Shown in pieces: positions 26,021 to 35,796 of a DNA stretch of 64,000 bases. Under the pieces are notes generated by a model. That model was not told the origin of the DNA. It searched no databases and saw nothing but the letters and a program-made list of their open reading frames with translations. The translations under genes and the position numbers were made by a program. The stretch comes from DASUAS01 sp963819475 (GTDB lineage Bacteria; Actinomycetota; Acidimicrobiia; IMCC26256; DASPTH01), in assembly GCA_963819475.1 (NCBI GenBank), contig CAWFWE010000004.1, positions 1,116,001 through 1,180,000 on the forward strand, in the 5' to 3' direction. The number at the start of each line of letters is the position of its first letter. The first letter of the stretch is position 1.

Positions 26021-26542
26021 ATGACGATCGACGACGAAACGACCGACGTCCTCATCGGTGGCTACCTGTCCACCGAGGCGGCGCACGAGGACTACGAGTC
26101 GGTGCTCGGCTGCGGCGCGAAGCTGTGGGGCGCGGTCGTGGTGAGCAAGGACCTCGAGGGCAACGTCTCGCTGGAACAGACCGACCACACGGTCGAGGAG
26201 GGCGCGGCCGGCGTGGGCGGCGTCGGGCTCGTCGTCGGTCTGTTCGCGCCACCGCTGCTGGCAGCCACTGCAGTCGGTGCGGCGCTGGGTGCCGTCGGCG
26301 GCAAGGCCTTGCACAAGAAGATCGGCAGCGGGATCGAGAAGATGGCCGAAGAGACGATCCCCATCGGCGGCGCGGGTCTGATCGTCGCGTATCCGCAGTC
26401 GTCGTCGGCAACGGTGGGGCCGGCCGTGACGCGCGCGGTGCAGAAGGTCCTCGGCGAAGCCGAGGGCAATCACGTGAAGGCCCTGAAGGGTGCACTCGCC
26501 GATGCGCAGCAGAAGCTGGCGGAGGAGCAGGCGAAAAGCTGA
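26021..26542 (+). CDS. DUF1269-like protein with glycine-rich hydrophobic core
   Basis: 173 residues; ATG 26021 after CGAGGAGC. The pattern is of DUF1269 proteins: a ferredoxin-like N-terminal half (LIGGYLSTEAAHEDYESVL, GAVVVSKDLEGNVSLEQTD), a glycine/alanine-rich hydrophobic hairpin (GVGGVGLVVGLFAPPLLAATAVGAALGAVGG), and a second half ending in a helix (ALADAQQKLAEEQAKS). Function unknown. It lies 22 bp after the sulfatase gene and before the flavodoxin gene, probably in one operon. Confidence 0.7.
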   Translation: MTIDDETTDVLIGGYLSTEAAHEDYESVLGCGAKLWGAVVVSKDLEGNVSLEQTDHTVEEGAAGVGGVGLVVGLFAPPLLAATAVGAALGAVGGKALHKKIGSGIEKMAEETIPIGGAGLIVAYPQSSSATVGPAVTRAVQKVLGEAEGNHVKALKGALADAQQKLAEEQAKS

Positions 26543-26570
26543 GAGGTCAACCGAGGAGGAGGCTGCCGCC

Positions 26571-27251
26571 TTGGCCGGGAGCACCACGCCGCATGTGCTG
26601 TTCGTCTTCTACTCGTTCACGCAGCAGACGCGCCGCGTCGCCGACACGATGGCGGACGTGCTGCGGGCGCGCGGGTGCGACGTGACCGAGGCGGGCATCG
26701 AGTTCACCGATCCGCACTACAGCCAGCGGTTCTCGACGCGCCCGATGAGTTGGCCGATCTCGAAGGTCGTGGGCATTCTGCCCGCCCAGGCGCGCAAGAA
26801 GACCGGCGACATCCGGATCCCCGCTGAGGCCTCAGGCGGCGACTACGACCTCGTTGTGATCGGCTCACCGACCTGGTGGCTCACCACGTGTATGCCGGTG
26901 CGGAGCTACATGCAGGACCCGGCGTCCGGGCGGGTGTTGGCGGGCAAGCAGTTCGCGGTGTTCTCCACGTCTCGCCGTTACTACAAGGGCAACCTGAAGA
27001 CCATCCGTGACCTGGGCACGAAGAGCGGCGGGTAATTCGTGGGCGACACGCACTTCGTGGCGTACGGAAATCAGGTCATGTCGATGTGGTCGTGGCTCGT
27101 GTTCATGCGCCACGACGTCGAGAAGCGCCACTGGTTCGGAGTTCCCCTACCGAAGCCGAACCTTCGGGACAACTTCGAGGAGCAGGCGACGAGGTTCATC
27201 AACGGCGTTGCCGACAAGGCCCTCGCTCAGTCTACGAAGAACGCGACCTGA
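26571..27251 (+). pseudogene. Flavodoxin-family protein with an in-frame stop
   Basis: TTG 26571 after GAGGAGG. The flavodoxin fold is evident: VLFVFYSFTQQTRRVADTMADVLRARG (FMN phosphate loop), VVIGSPTWWLTTCMPVRSYM. At 27033-27035 a TAA interrupts the frame after IRDLGTKSGG, but the same frame continues with FVGDTHFVAYGNQVMSMWSWL and ends at 27251, as the family would. A single base change could have made this stop. Readthrough would restore a protein of about 226 residues; otherwise the FMN-binding part lacks its last third. Confidence 0.75.
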
Positions 27252-27298
27252 CGGAGCGGGGTGTGAGCTGCCCACGTGCTTGCTGAGGAGGTAGCTCC

Positions 27299-28170
27299 GT
27301 GACCAATCCTGGCTCACGTGACCCCATCGTCATCACCGGAACCTCGACGGCCATCGGTGCGGCGTGCGCGCTCCGCCTCGCCGACGCCGGGTACTCCGTC
27401 TTTGCCGGAGTGAGGCGCACGGCCGACGCAGAGGCTCTTGCGGCCCAGACGTCGGGCGAGCTCATGCCGCTGCTGATGGACATCACCGATGCCGAAAGCA
27501 TCGCGGCGGCCGCCAAGACCGTCGACGGTGTCGTCGGCGATCGTGGGATCGCGGGACTGGTGAACAACGCCGGCATCGTGAGGCCCGGTCCCCTCGAGTT
27601 CCAGCCGATGGCCGACTTCCGGGTCCAGTTGGAGGTCAACCTCTTCGGCCACGTCGCGGTGACGCAGGCGTTTCTGCCGTTGATCCGCAAGGGCAACGGC
27701 CGGCTGGTCAACGTCGGGTCGATCGGGGGCCGCCTCGTGCTCCCGCTCCACGGTGCCTACAGCGCGTCCAAGTTCGCCATGGAGGCGGTCACCGATGCGT
27801 TCCGGCTGGAGTTGCGGGAGTGGGGGATCCCCGTGTCGCTCGTCGACCCGGGCGGCAGCGCGAGCGCGATCTTCGGGAAGACGCTCGCGGCCTCGACGCC
27901 ATGAAGCAGGGCCTCCACGACCGCGGGATCCACAAGTACGACGACGACATCGCGTCCGCGCGCGTCCTCGTCCAGAAGACAGCTGACGAGGCGTTGCCCC
28001 CCGACCGGGTTGCGAAGAAGGTGGTGAGCGCGCTCACCGCGAAGCGGCCCAAGACCCGCTATCTCGCAGGGAAGGATGCTCGAAAGATTGCGCTCATCGC
28101 CAAGACGCTGCCCGACCATGTGAAGGACCTCGCGGTCGCGCACGAGGCCGGCCTGCCTCATCCGAAGTAG
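27299..28170 (+). pseudogene. Short-chain dehydrogenase, frameshifted near the C-terminus
   Basis: GTG 27299, with GGAGG nearby. Rossmann start VITGTSTAIGAACALRLADAGYSVFAGVRR (variant of TGxxxGIG), NNAG at about 91, catalytic YSASK (about 153-157). After SAIFGKTLA the frame is one base short at 27890-27891; the next frame continues DAMKQGLHDRGIHKYDDD and KRPKTRYLAGKDAR, as in this SDR subfamily. Unlike most breaks in this window, this one is a base loss. The first part alone holds the active site but lacks the substrate lid. Confidence 0.8.
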
Positions 28171-28175
28171 TCCGT

Positions 28176-28195
28176 GTCGCGCGGGGGCTCGCGAC
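28176..28195. terminator. Weak hairpin between convergent SDR and FGE genes
   Basis: GTCGCG pairs with CGCGAC around an eight-base loop, just after the SDR stop and before the FGE stop on the opposite strand. No T-run. Position, rather than strength, suggests a terminator. Confidence 0.35.
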
Positions 28196-28225
28196 CTCAT
28201 CCCGTGGGTGATACACGGCCGACGC

Positions 28226-29179
28226 TCAGAGGTCGGCGGCCACACGGAAGCCGGTATGCCCGGCCGAGCTCGCCGGCTCGCTTCCGAAGCGTGCCGACAC
28301 GCGGTAGCGGCGGCAGTACGAGAGGTGGCACAGGTAGGAGCCCCCGCGTTGCACGCGCCGATCGCCCGTCGCGGGACCGCGAGGGTTCCGCCCCTCGCTG
28401 TGCTGGTAGGAGTCCAGATCGAGCCAGTCCTCGCACCACTCCCACACGTTGCCGGTCACGTTGTGCAGCCCGAAGCCATTGGGTGGGAACGCGTCGACCG
28501 GTGCCGTGGCGACATAGCCGTCGGCGCCGGTGTTGGTGTCCGGGAAGTGCCCTTGGAACACGTTCATCCGGTGCTCGCCGCCCGGCTCGAGATCGTCGCC
28601 CCACGGGAACGCGCTCGCGACCCGCCCGCCGCGCGCGGCGCACTCCCATTCAGCCTCGGTCGGCAGGCGCGTGCCGGTCCACCGGCAGTAGGCGATCGCA
28701 TCGTTCCAAGAAACGTGGACCACAGGATGGTCGGCGCGACCTTCGATGCCGGTGTCGGGCCCTTCCGGGTGCCGCCAGTCGGCGCCGAACACCTGCCGCC
28801 ACCACTCCGCGCCGACCACGCCGCTCGTGTCCGGGAAGTCGTCGGCGAGGAGCCCGGCGAACACGAACGACCAGCCGTACCTCTCGGCCTCGGTGCACCA
28901 GCCGGTCGCGTCGGCGAAACGCGCGTACGCGTCGTTGGTCACGGTGAACTGGTCGATGCGGAAGGCATCGAGCGCGACCTCGTGGACCGGCTCCTCGCCG
29001 TCTCCCGGGTACGCCCACACCGAGTCGTCGCCCATGCGGAACGTCGTGGCCGGCACGTCGACCAGCGTGTCGGGGTGCGCGCCCGCGCCCGCGGAGATCG
29101 CGGCGAGTTCGTCCTCCAGCGGTGCGCGGTCATCACGCGCGGCATTCGGAACGCAACAAGAACCGCTCACCTGCCGCAT
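28226..29179 (-). CDS. Formylglycine-generating enzyme (sulfatase-modifying factor)
   Basis: 317 residues, full length for bacterial FGE. N-terminal SGSCCVPNAAR, then FRMGDDSVWAYPGDGEEPVHEVALDAFRIDQFTVTN, RLPTEAEWECAARGG, GNVWEWCEDW and the catalytic segment GGSYLCHLSYCRRYRVSAR with both active-site cysteines (Cys284 and Cys289), as in the Streptomyces enzyme. It oxidises the Cys of CxPxR motifs to formylglycine. The client in this window is the arylsulfatase at 23587 with CSPTR. The two genes are 2.2 kb apart on opposite strands. Confidence 0.93.
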   Translation of the reverse strand: MRQVSGSCCVPNAARDDRAPLEDELAAISAGAGAHPDTLVDVPATTFRMGDDSVWAYPGDGEEPVHEVALDAFRIDQFTVTNDAYARFADATGWCTEAERYGWSFVFAGLLADDFPDTSGVVGAEWWRQVFGADWRHPEGPDTGIEGRADHPVVHVSWNDAIAYCRWTGTRLPTEAEWECAARGGRVASAFPWGDDLEPGGEHRMNVFQGHFPDTNTGADGYVATAPVDAFPPNGFGLHNVTGNVWEWCEDWLDLDSYQHSEGRNPRGPATGDRRVQRGGSYLCHLSYCRRYRVSARFGSEPASSAGHTGFRVAADL

Positions 29180-29211
29180 CGTACCGGTCGGACTCCTTAT
29201 GATCCTCGGTC

Positions 29212-29886
29212 ATGCCCGAACAGGTGCACGTCCACGCGCCGCACGAGCTCAGCGAGCCCGGGCACGCCACGACGCTGCGCGAGCGGTGGTTCGAGATCGC
29301 GGCCGCGCTCCTCCTCTCGCTGGCGACGCTCGGCATCGCGTGGAGCGGGTACCAGGCCACGAAGTGGAGCGGGCTCCAGGCGCGTCGGTACACGGAGGCG
29401 AGCACGGCGCGCTCCTTGGCCAACCGCGCGTCGACGCTGGCCGCGCAGGACCGCACCCAGGACCTCCTGAACTTCAACCGCTGGCTCGAAGTCACCACGG
29501 AGGGCAACACCGAGCTCGCCGACCTCTACCAGCGGCGCTTCCGTGACGAGTTCCGACCCGCCTTCGAACGGTGGCTGGCCGAGGACCCCCTGCACAAGGC
29601 GAATGCGACCGCGAGCCCGTTGCGGGAGAAGAACTACGTGCCGGCGAACGCGGTGAAAGCCGACAAGCGGGAGACACTGGGCGACGTGCGCTTCGAGCAG
29701 GGGAAGGCCGCGACCGAGCATGCCGACGACTACGTCTACGTCACCGTGTTCTTCGCGGTGGTCCTGTTCTTCGGTGGCATCTCGCTGCGCTTCGCGTGGA
29801 CGCCGATGCGCATCCTCATCCTGGCCATGGGCGCCGGGCTGCTGGTCTACGGCGCCATCCGACTCGCAACACTGCCGGCTCTCTGA
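29212..29886 (+). CDS. Membrane protein, paralog of the 14.9-kb gene
   Basis: 224 residues. One membrane segment near 23-45 (IAAALLLSLATLGIAWSGYQATKW), a helical extracytoplasmic stretch of about 120 residues, and two membrane segments at the end (YVTVFFAVVLFFGGISLRF; ILILAMGAGLLVYGAIRL). The motif AWSGYQATKWSGLQARRY matches AWSGFQAAEWDGRQSVLY of the paralog. Function unknown. It is divergent from the FGE gene (32 bp apart), so the two may share a promoter. Recurrent presence near sulfatase genes or relics hints at a link, which is inference. Confidence 0.65.
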   Translation: MPEQVHVHAPHELSEPGHATTLRERWFEIAAALLLSLATLGIAWSGYQATKWSGLQARRYTEASTARSLANRASTLAAQDRTQDLLNFNRWLEVTTEGNTELADLYQRRFRDEFRPAFERWLAEDPLHKANATASPLREKNYVPANAVKADKRETLGDVRFEQGKAATEHADDYVYVTVFFAVVLFFGGISLRFAWTPMRILILAMGAGLLVYGAIRLATLPAL

Positions 29887-29893
29887 GCGCGGA

Positions 29894-30574
29894 TCAGCTC
29901 AGCAGGGAGACCGACGCGTCGAGCGTCACGAGCATCCCGAGGATCGTGACCGGATAGAAGGTCATCGCTCGCTTGTGCGCCGCGAGCCAGTGCTCAACGT
30001 CGGTCATCCATTCCTCAGCGCGGGTCCCGAACGAAATTGCGAGCGCGACCGGCGCCGTCACCAGGACGGTGGCGATGACGACGTAGGTGACCGACAGCAC
30101 CGTCTCCTCGACCCCGCCGAGATCGGCGGCGGAGATCGTCGCGGCGACGAGCACGGTCAGCGCGAGGCGCTTCGGTCCGAGCGCCAGCGCCGCGCCGGCG
30201 ACGAACACCGATGGCAGGTTGAGATGGGCCAGGCGTTCGAGGACCGCCTTGGACCGCGAGTTCGGCTTTGGCGGCTTGTCCGGTGGCTGCCGCCAGACGT
30301 ACGCGCCACCGACCAGCAGCGCGATGCCGAGCGCCAACTCCATCGACTCGCGTGCGGTCTCGTGGGCGTGTTGCCCCACGGGCAGCGCGGCCGTGCCGAG
30401 CGCGTACGCCAGTGCGAGGACGAGCACCTGGCCCACGACCACGCCGATCGCGAACGAGAGACCGTTCCAGTGCCCGCCGCGGCTCCCGAGCACCACCAGC
30501 GTCGATCCGAGCGCCACTGGGCTCGCACCGGCGACGAACGCGTACAGCAGGACCTGGAGGACGATGGAGTTCAC
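29894..30574 (-). CDS. GAP (Sap) family membrane protein
   Basis: 226 residues; GTG start. Six membrane segments in the LysE-like arrangement of the GAP/Sap family: LLYAFVAGASPVALGSTLVVLGS, LSFAIGVVVGQVLVLALAYALG, then a cytoplasmic Lys/Arg/Pro loop (QPPDKPPKPNSRSKAVLERL) and three more. In mycobacteria family members affect glycolipid export. It ends convergent with the 29.2-kb membrane protein gene and is followed upstream by the PAP2/flippase gene on the same strand. Confidence 0.75.
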   Translation of the reverse strand: MNSIVLQVLLYAFVAGASPVALGSTLVVLGSRGGHWNGLSFAIGVVVGQVLVLALAYALGTAALPVGQHAHETARESMELALGIALLVGGAYVWRQPPDKPPKPNSRSKAVLERLAHLNLPSVFVAGAALALGPKRLALTVLVAATISAADLGGVEETVLSVTYVVIATVLVTAPVALAISFGTRAEEWMTDVEHWLAAHKRAMTFYPVTILGMLVTLDASVSLLS

Positions 30575-30599
30575 GGTCGCCGCGCGGGCGCGCTCGCGC

Positions 30600-32940
30600 C
30601 TACGCGTACCCCTTGGCCCGGAGCCACCGCAGCGTGAAGAACCCGAAGATCGGGGGGATCGCGAACGTGATGCCGCGGAACACGAGCACCGTCGCCAGCG
30701 CGGGCGCCGCCGGGATACCGAACGCGGTCAGACCGCCGGTGAGCGCGGCCTCCTGGACGCCGATCCCACCGGGGACCGGTGCGACGTTGCCGACCATGCC
30801 CGCGCCGACCTGCACCACGACCAGCTGCGCGAAGTCGAGGCGCTGGTGGAACGCGAGCAGGCACAGGCCGAGCAACGCCGGGTAGATCAGGTTCCCGGCG
30901 AGGTCCCCGCCGAAGAGCTGCATCGCCTTCCTCGGGTTGCGCAGCACGGTCCAGATGTCGAGGGCGGCCTTCTTCACCGCCGGCACCACCTTGCCCCGGA
31001 TCTTGGGGACGAAGAGGACGATGCCGACGAGCGCCGCGACCACGGCGATGGCGATGAGGGTGGTGCTCCCGGAGGAGTCGCTGCTGCTGCTCGTGTCAAT
31101 GGCGGTCGCGGTGATGGCGGCGGCGATGAGGAACAGGGCCATCTGGATTGCTCCGCCGACGCCGGTGCTCAGCACCATGGCGCTCCCGCCCGAGGCGACG
31201 GGAACGCCCTGCTTGTGCAGGTAGTCGAGCTGCAGGGCGGTGCCACCGATGCCGTTCGGTGTGATCAGGTTGAGGAAGGTGCAGGCCAGCTGGGTGAGCG
31301 CCGTCGGGACGAACGGCAGGTCCTTGTTCACGCAGCCGAGCAGTGCAGTGGCCCACGCCATCGGCACGAGCGGGTACAGCACGAACGCGAGCAGCGCCCA
31401 GGCCCAGGTGGCGTTCTCGAACTGGCTCTGGACCGACGACCAGTTGATGCCCTCGAGGCTCGGGATCGCGATTGCGAGCGCGAGGAGGATGCCGGCGAGC
31501 ATGCCGATGTTGACCAGGCTCAGCCGTTTGATCTTGAGCGGGGGGACGTCTTCCGCGCCGGTCGCGCTCGCCAGATCGGTCCGGAGTGACTTCAATGCCT
31601 TGCTCTGGTGCTTGACGCCCTTGGTCAGCGCGCTGGGCAACGCCGCGGTCTGGACCAGGGGAACGACCTCCGCGGCCCGTTCCTTCCCGAGCGTGTCGAC
31701 CATGGCGGCGATCGCCCGCTCGTCGCCCGCGAGCTGGGACGTGAGCACCAGCAGGGCAGCGTCGTCGCGGTTGCACCAGTACTGCTCACCGTTCGTGTCC
31801 GCCGAGCTGAAGTCGTCGAACGCGATCTGACCGGCGTCGACGAGCACGCGCAGCCCGTCAAGGTTGCCGTGGGCGACGCCGGCACGATGGAGCGCATCGA
31901 GCTCGTGCCAGGCGGCGCCGAGCACCGAGTCCGTGAGCTCCTCCGGCGCCAACGACGCGATCGGCGTACCCGCGGGCGGACTGGTGACCAGCACCGCCGC
32001 GTTCGCGCCCCCGACGCCGGTGTCCACGAGCCGGGCTGCGCACACGTCGGCGCGTTCGGCCAGCATCAACGCAAACCCGATGTGCTCGACCTGCTGGATC
32101 CGGCTCCCGAACACGGGCAGGCCGGGATCGTGGTACATCGCCCGATGCCACACCTTGGCGGCGATGCGCGCATCGCGCTGGTCGCGTCCGAACGCATCGA
32201 CGCGGAGCCGCTTCCCTGAACCGAGTTCGATGTCGACGACCGACGCGGCGCGCGACGCGCTCGTCGGCGAGCGCGATCGACTTCACGTCGTAGCCCATGT
32301 CGGCGAGGGCGCTGTTGATCTCGGCGAGCGAGGGCTGCCCACCGGGCGAGCCGAACGCGACGCGCACGAGCGCGGTCACCGCGAGGCCGACGACGAGCCC
32401 ACCGAGGACGTCGGCGGGGAAGCCTGCTCCGAGGTACATCGCGGCGAACGAGACGAGCAGGATGACAACGGCGAAGATGCGCCGGAGCGGTCGCACGAGA
32501 TACGGCGACAGCGCGAAGGCAAGGGCGGTGATAATGGCGACGTTGACGACGGGATAGACCGGGCCGTCGCCGATGCGCACGTTGACACTGAGGCCCCTGA
32601 TTTCGTGGGTGCCGAGGATCTCGTTCAGCAGCTCGGCGATCCCCCACGCCACCGCCGCTGCGAGCGCACCGTGCCACGCCGCGCGAACCTGGCGGGTGGC
32701 CAGCAGCACCACCGTGACCGCGAGTGCGGCCCAGATCGAGCCGAGCGCGTAGATCGCCTTGGCCAGGCCGACCATGTTTCCGGAGAGGTCGTTGACGGCG
32801 GCGAAGAGGTTGGCGTTGACGGTCGACTGGGTCTGGGCCCAGAGCCCCACGAGCACCGAGAGGATCCCGGCGACCACGAGCATCGCGATGTCGGCGGGCC
32901 GCCGCCTCGGCTTCTCCTCGGTGTCGCGGATCCAGGCCAT
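30600..32940 (-). pseudogene. Fusion of PAP2-like, kinase-like and flippase (LPG-synthase TM) domains, frameshifted
   Basis: ATG 32940 opens a PAP2-like membrane region (about residues 1-220) that lacks the SGH motif and the catalytic His: the usual GxHxxxDVLGG reads GAGFPADVLGG. After about residue 232 the frame must shift by one base (32243-32258) to continue SVVDIELGSGKRLRVDAFGRD, a cytoplasmic segment with a kinase-like VAHGNLDGLRVLVD (HGD-type loop with Asn), then the eight-segment flippase-like domain (NLITPNGIGGTALQLDYL, VGNVAPVPGGIGVQEAAL). Such proteins are thought to move lipid-linked substrates. The C-terminal frame alone runs 30600-32153. Confidence 0.75.
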
Positions 32941-33453
32941 TTGCGCGCGAACCCTAACGGAGTTCCCGCTTGCATGAGATCATCCTGATGGGGTGATTGC
33001 GGCTCGCACTTCGCGGTTTCGGCGTGGTGCTCCGCGAGGAGTCCGACCTCGCGCTCGCGATCTGGGAGCCAGCTGGCGCCGTCGACGAACGATGTCTTCC
33101 CCCTGTTCGCGCGCTCGAAAACGACTTCGTGAGCTGCGCCTCGACTTGCTGCTCACCTCGTTCGCGCTTGGCGACGCCGCGACCTGCTCGGCGAAGGCGG
33201 CGGCGTAACCCGCAGCGGGCAGCACATCGCGCCCATCAACGAGCCGAACACGATGATGCCGGCGAGCGCGGCGACCCAGAAGATGCGTCGCCTCGCGACG
33301 TCGAGGTCATAGAGGGGGAAGCGGGTCCGCTGTTGGCGCACGACGAAACGGTGCCATCGTCGGGGACGGGTGCGAAGTTGATGGCCCAGGACGAGGCTCG
33401 CGACCGTCACGATCGCTGCGGTGTTTCGACAGGTTTCAACCCTTTCGTGAGCT
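32941..33453. other. Intergenic stretch with possible decayed membrane ORF
   Basis: No supportable gene. On the minus strand a frame reads LYDLDVARRRIFWVAALAGIIVFG and SLMGAM, one membrane segment, then degenerates; the next frame offers VLPAAGYAAAFAEQVAASPS. These could be parts of a single small membrane protein broken by an indel, but no family is recognised. The region must also hold promoters for the flippase gene and the MalT-like regulator. Confidence 0.35.
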
Positions 33454-35745
33454 GTGACGTTCCTGCGCAATCCGGAAGATGTTGTGGAAATATGGGCTTC
33501 CTGGAGAGTTCTGAAGGCGAGGGCGCGGGACGTGGTGGCGGGACTGGAAACGACGGAGCGGCTCCGCATCGGCGCGCGGGCCGGGCTGGTCCATCGGACG
33601 CGTCTTCTCGAGGAGCTGCGCGCCGCGACCGATGTACCGGTCGTCCTCGTGCTCGGCGGCGCCGGCTTCGGCAAGACGACGCTCGTGTCGCAATGGCTGG
33701 CCGACGATCACCGCTCCGTCGCCTGGCTCAACGCGTCCCGACAGCATGACGACCCTGCGGTCCTGCTCGCGGACATCGTCCGCGTGCTCGACGAGTTCGA
33801 GCCGCTCGAACCGCGTGCGAAGCGACAGCTCGCTGCGGTCACCATCGACTTCACCAGCGTGTTGGTGCCGAGGCTCGAGCGCACGATCGCCGAGCGGGCG
33901 CGGCCGTTCGTCCTCGTCATCGACGACGCGCACCGGCTCCGGCGTCGTGCGGTGTGGGCCTTGGTGCAGGCGCTGGCCGACTGCGTGCCGTCTGGCTCTC
34001 AGCTCGTCCTCGTGTCCCGGTCCGAACCCGACCTCGCGCTCGGCCGCATGCGCGCCGATCGGCGCGCTCATACGTTGTCCGGCGCCAGCCTCGCGATGGA
34101 CCGTGGCGAGGCACTTCAGATGCTCGAAGCGTCCGGGGTGTCGCTGCCCGCAACGCTGGTCGATCGCCTGTGGGAACGGACCGAGGGCTGGCCAGTAGGC
34201 CTCTACCTCGCCGGCCTCGCGCTCGCGGAAGCCGGCGACGCGGAGAAGGCCGCCGCAGAGTTCGCGGGTGACGATCGCCTCGTGGTCGACTACGTGCGCG
34301 AGGAGCTCCTCTCTGTCGTCTCCCGGAGGGCCCGCGACTTCCTGATCCGGGCATCGGTGTTCGACGAGCTGGACGCTCAGACCTGCGACGCGGTGCTGGC
34401 GCGCGACGACTCCGCGAAGATGCTGGCCGAGGCCGGCCGCTCGTTCGAGCTGCTCATTCCGCTCGATCGGCGGGGCGGGCGCTACCGCATGCACCAACTC
34501 ATGCGGGACACGATGCGTGCCGAGCTCCAACGCCGAGAGCCCGAGGCCGAACGGTTGCTCCACGAGCGCGCCGCAACGTGGTACGAGAAGGCCGGCGACG
34601 TCGACCGCTGGGTGGAGCATCTGCTGCTCGCTCGCGATTGGGCGCGGCTGGAGGGGGCACTGTGGCGCGTCTCGCCACTGCTGATCTCGGACGGACGCAC
34701 GGCAACCGTCGAACGTTGGCTCGAAGGTCTCACCGCGGAGCAGCTGTCTCGGCGTCCGTCGTTCGCGGTCACGAAGGCTTGGTGCGCGTTCACGGAGGGC
34801 AACATGCCGGCGCTTCGGCACTGGGCAGCGGTGGCGACCGAGATCGAAGGCGACGTCGAGCTCCCGGACGGCAGCCCCGTCGCGGCCGCGGCCGCGCTGC
34901 TCCGGGCGTTGGTGGGCGCCGGCGGCATCGAGGCGATCCGCGCCGATGCGGCGCTCGCGTACGAGCTCGACCACGTTGGGAGTCCCTACCGGGCAGTCGC
35001 GCGCTACATCGAAGGGGGAACGCTCGCGATCTCGGGGCGACGCGTCGAGGCACGCGACCGGCTCGAGGAGGGCGAGATGCTGGGGGCGATGAGCTCGCCC
35101 GCCGCGCAAGCACAGTGCTTGGGGCAGCTGGCCGCGCTCGCCGTGGACGACGACGACTGGGAAACGGCGGAACGGCTCGTACGGCGTCTCGACGCGATCA
35201 TCGAGCGCTTCGGGCTCGGTGAGCGACCCGCCATGGGCGTGTCGTTCGCGATCGCCGCCCTCGTGCACGCTCAACGCGGCCACGCGGTCGAAGCACGCTC
35301 CGAAGGGAAGCACGCGCTGTTCCTGTTGTCGATGCTCGCGACCGTCGCGCCGTGGATCTCGGTCGAGGCCCGGATCTTCCTTGCTCGCACGTTCCTGCTC
35401 CTCGGAGACGTCGGGCTCGCACGGGTGCTCACCCGTGAAGCGACCGAGCTGCTCGTCTTGATTCCCGACGGCGACATCCTGGAGGCCAAGGTGGTGGCGC
35501 TGGAGCAGTTGACCGCGGCGGAGCAGGTGCCCCTTGGGGTGCTGGCCACACCGATGACGCCCGCCGAGATGCGTGTCCTCCGGTACCTGCCAACGCATCT
35601 CACCTTCGCCGCCATCGCGGATGAGCTCTTCGTCTCACGCAACACCGTGAAGACCCAGGCGATCTCGATCTATCGCAAGCTCGGCGTCAGCTCACGCGAC
35701 CCGGCGGTGGTGACCGCCCGTTCGCTCGGATTGCTCGAGGAGTAG
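33454..35745 (+). CDS. MalT-like LuxR-family ATP-dependent regulator
   Basis: 763 residues. Walker A at about 69-76 (GGAGFGKTT), Walker B near 151 (PFVLVIDDAHRL), STAND-type NTPase to about 360, helical TPR-like repeats to about 690, then a LuxR helix-turn-helix (MTPAEMRVLRYLPTHLTFAAIADELFVSRNTVKTQAISIYRKLGVSSR). It likely switches by ATP and ligand binding and activates a local promoter. GTG 33454 is used; a later GTG (33532) is possible. The HTH is nearly the same as that of the small frameshifted regulator at 15691-16186. Next gene is DUF2252, a possible target. Confidence 0.85.
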   Translation: MTFLRNPEDVVEIWASWRVLKARARDVVAGLETTERLRIGARAGLVHRTRLLEELRAATDVPVVLVLGGAGFGKTTLVSQWLADDHRSVAWLNASRQHDDPAVLLADIVRVLDEFEPLEPRAKRQLAAVTIDFTSVLVPRLERTIAERARPFVLVIDDAHRLRRRAVWALVQALADCVPSGSQLVLVSRSEPDLALGRMRADRRAHTLSGASLAMDRGEALQMLEASGVSLPATLVDRLWERTEGWPVGLYLAGLALAEAGDAEKAAAEFAGDDRLVVDYVREELLSVVSRRARDFLIRASVFDELDAQTCDAVLARDDSAKMLAEAGRSFELLIPLDRRGGRYRMHQLMRDTMRAELQRREPEAERLLHERAATWYEKAGDVDRWVEHLLLARDWARLEGALWRVSPLLISDGRTATVERWLEGLTAEQLSRRPSFAVTKAWCAFTEGNMPALRHWAAVATEIEGDVELPDGSPVAAAAALLRALVGAGGIEAIRADAALAYELDHVGSPYRAVARYIEGGTLAISGRRVEARDRLEEGEMLGAMSSPAAQAQCLGQLAALAVDDDDWETAERLVRRLDAIIERFGLGERPAMGVSFAIAALVHAQRGHAVEARSEGKHALFLLSMLATVAPWISVEARIFLARTFLLLGDVGLARVLTREATELLVLIPDGDILEAKVVALEQLTAAEQVPLGVLATPMTPAEMRVLRYLPTHLTFAAIADELFVSRNTVKTQAISIYRKLGVSSRDPAVVTARSLGLLEE

Positions 35746-35796
35746 CTCATTCGGCTCGGGTGAGGACAGGAAGGCCGAGAAGGGGGAGGATGGGGC

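Noticed and set aside
27033..27035. Recoded stop codon in the flavodoxin gene
   Set aside because: The codon is TAA, which is not used for selenocysteine or pyrrolysine, and no recoding element is visible; a point mutation or error is simpler.
32980..33225. 81-residue minus-strand frame in the 33-kb gap
   Set aside because: Arg/Ser-rich low complexity, no ribosome site, no recognisable family; kept only as part of a possible decayed membrane gene.
33436..35598. 720-residue frame antisense to the MalT-like regulator
   Set aside because: The plus-strand protein has Walker motifs and an HTH; the antisense frame shows only mirror-type composition.
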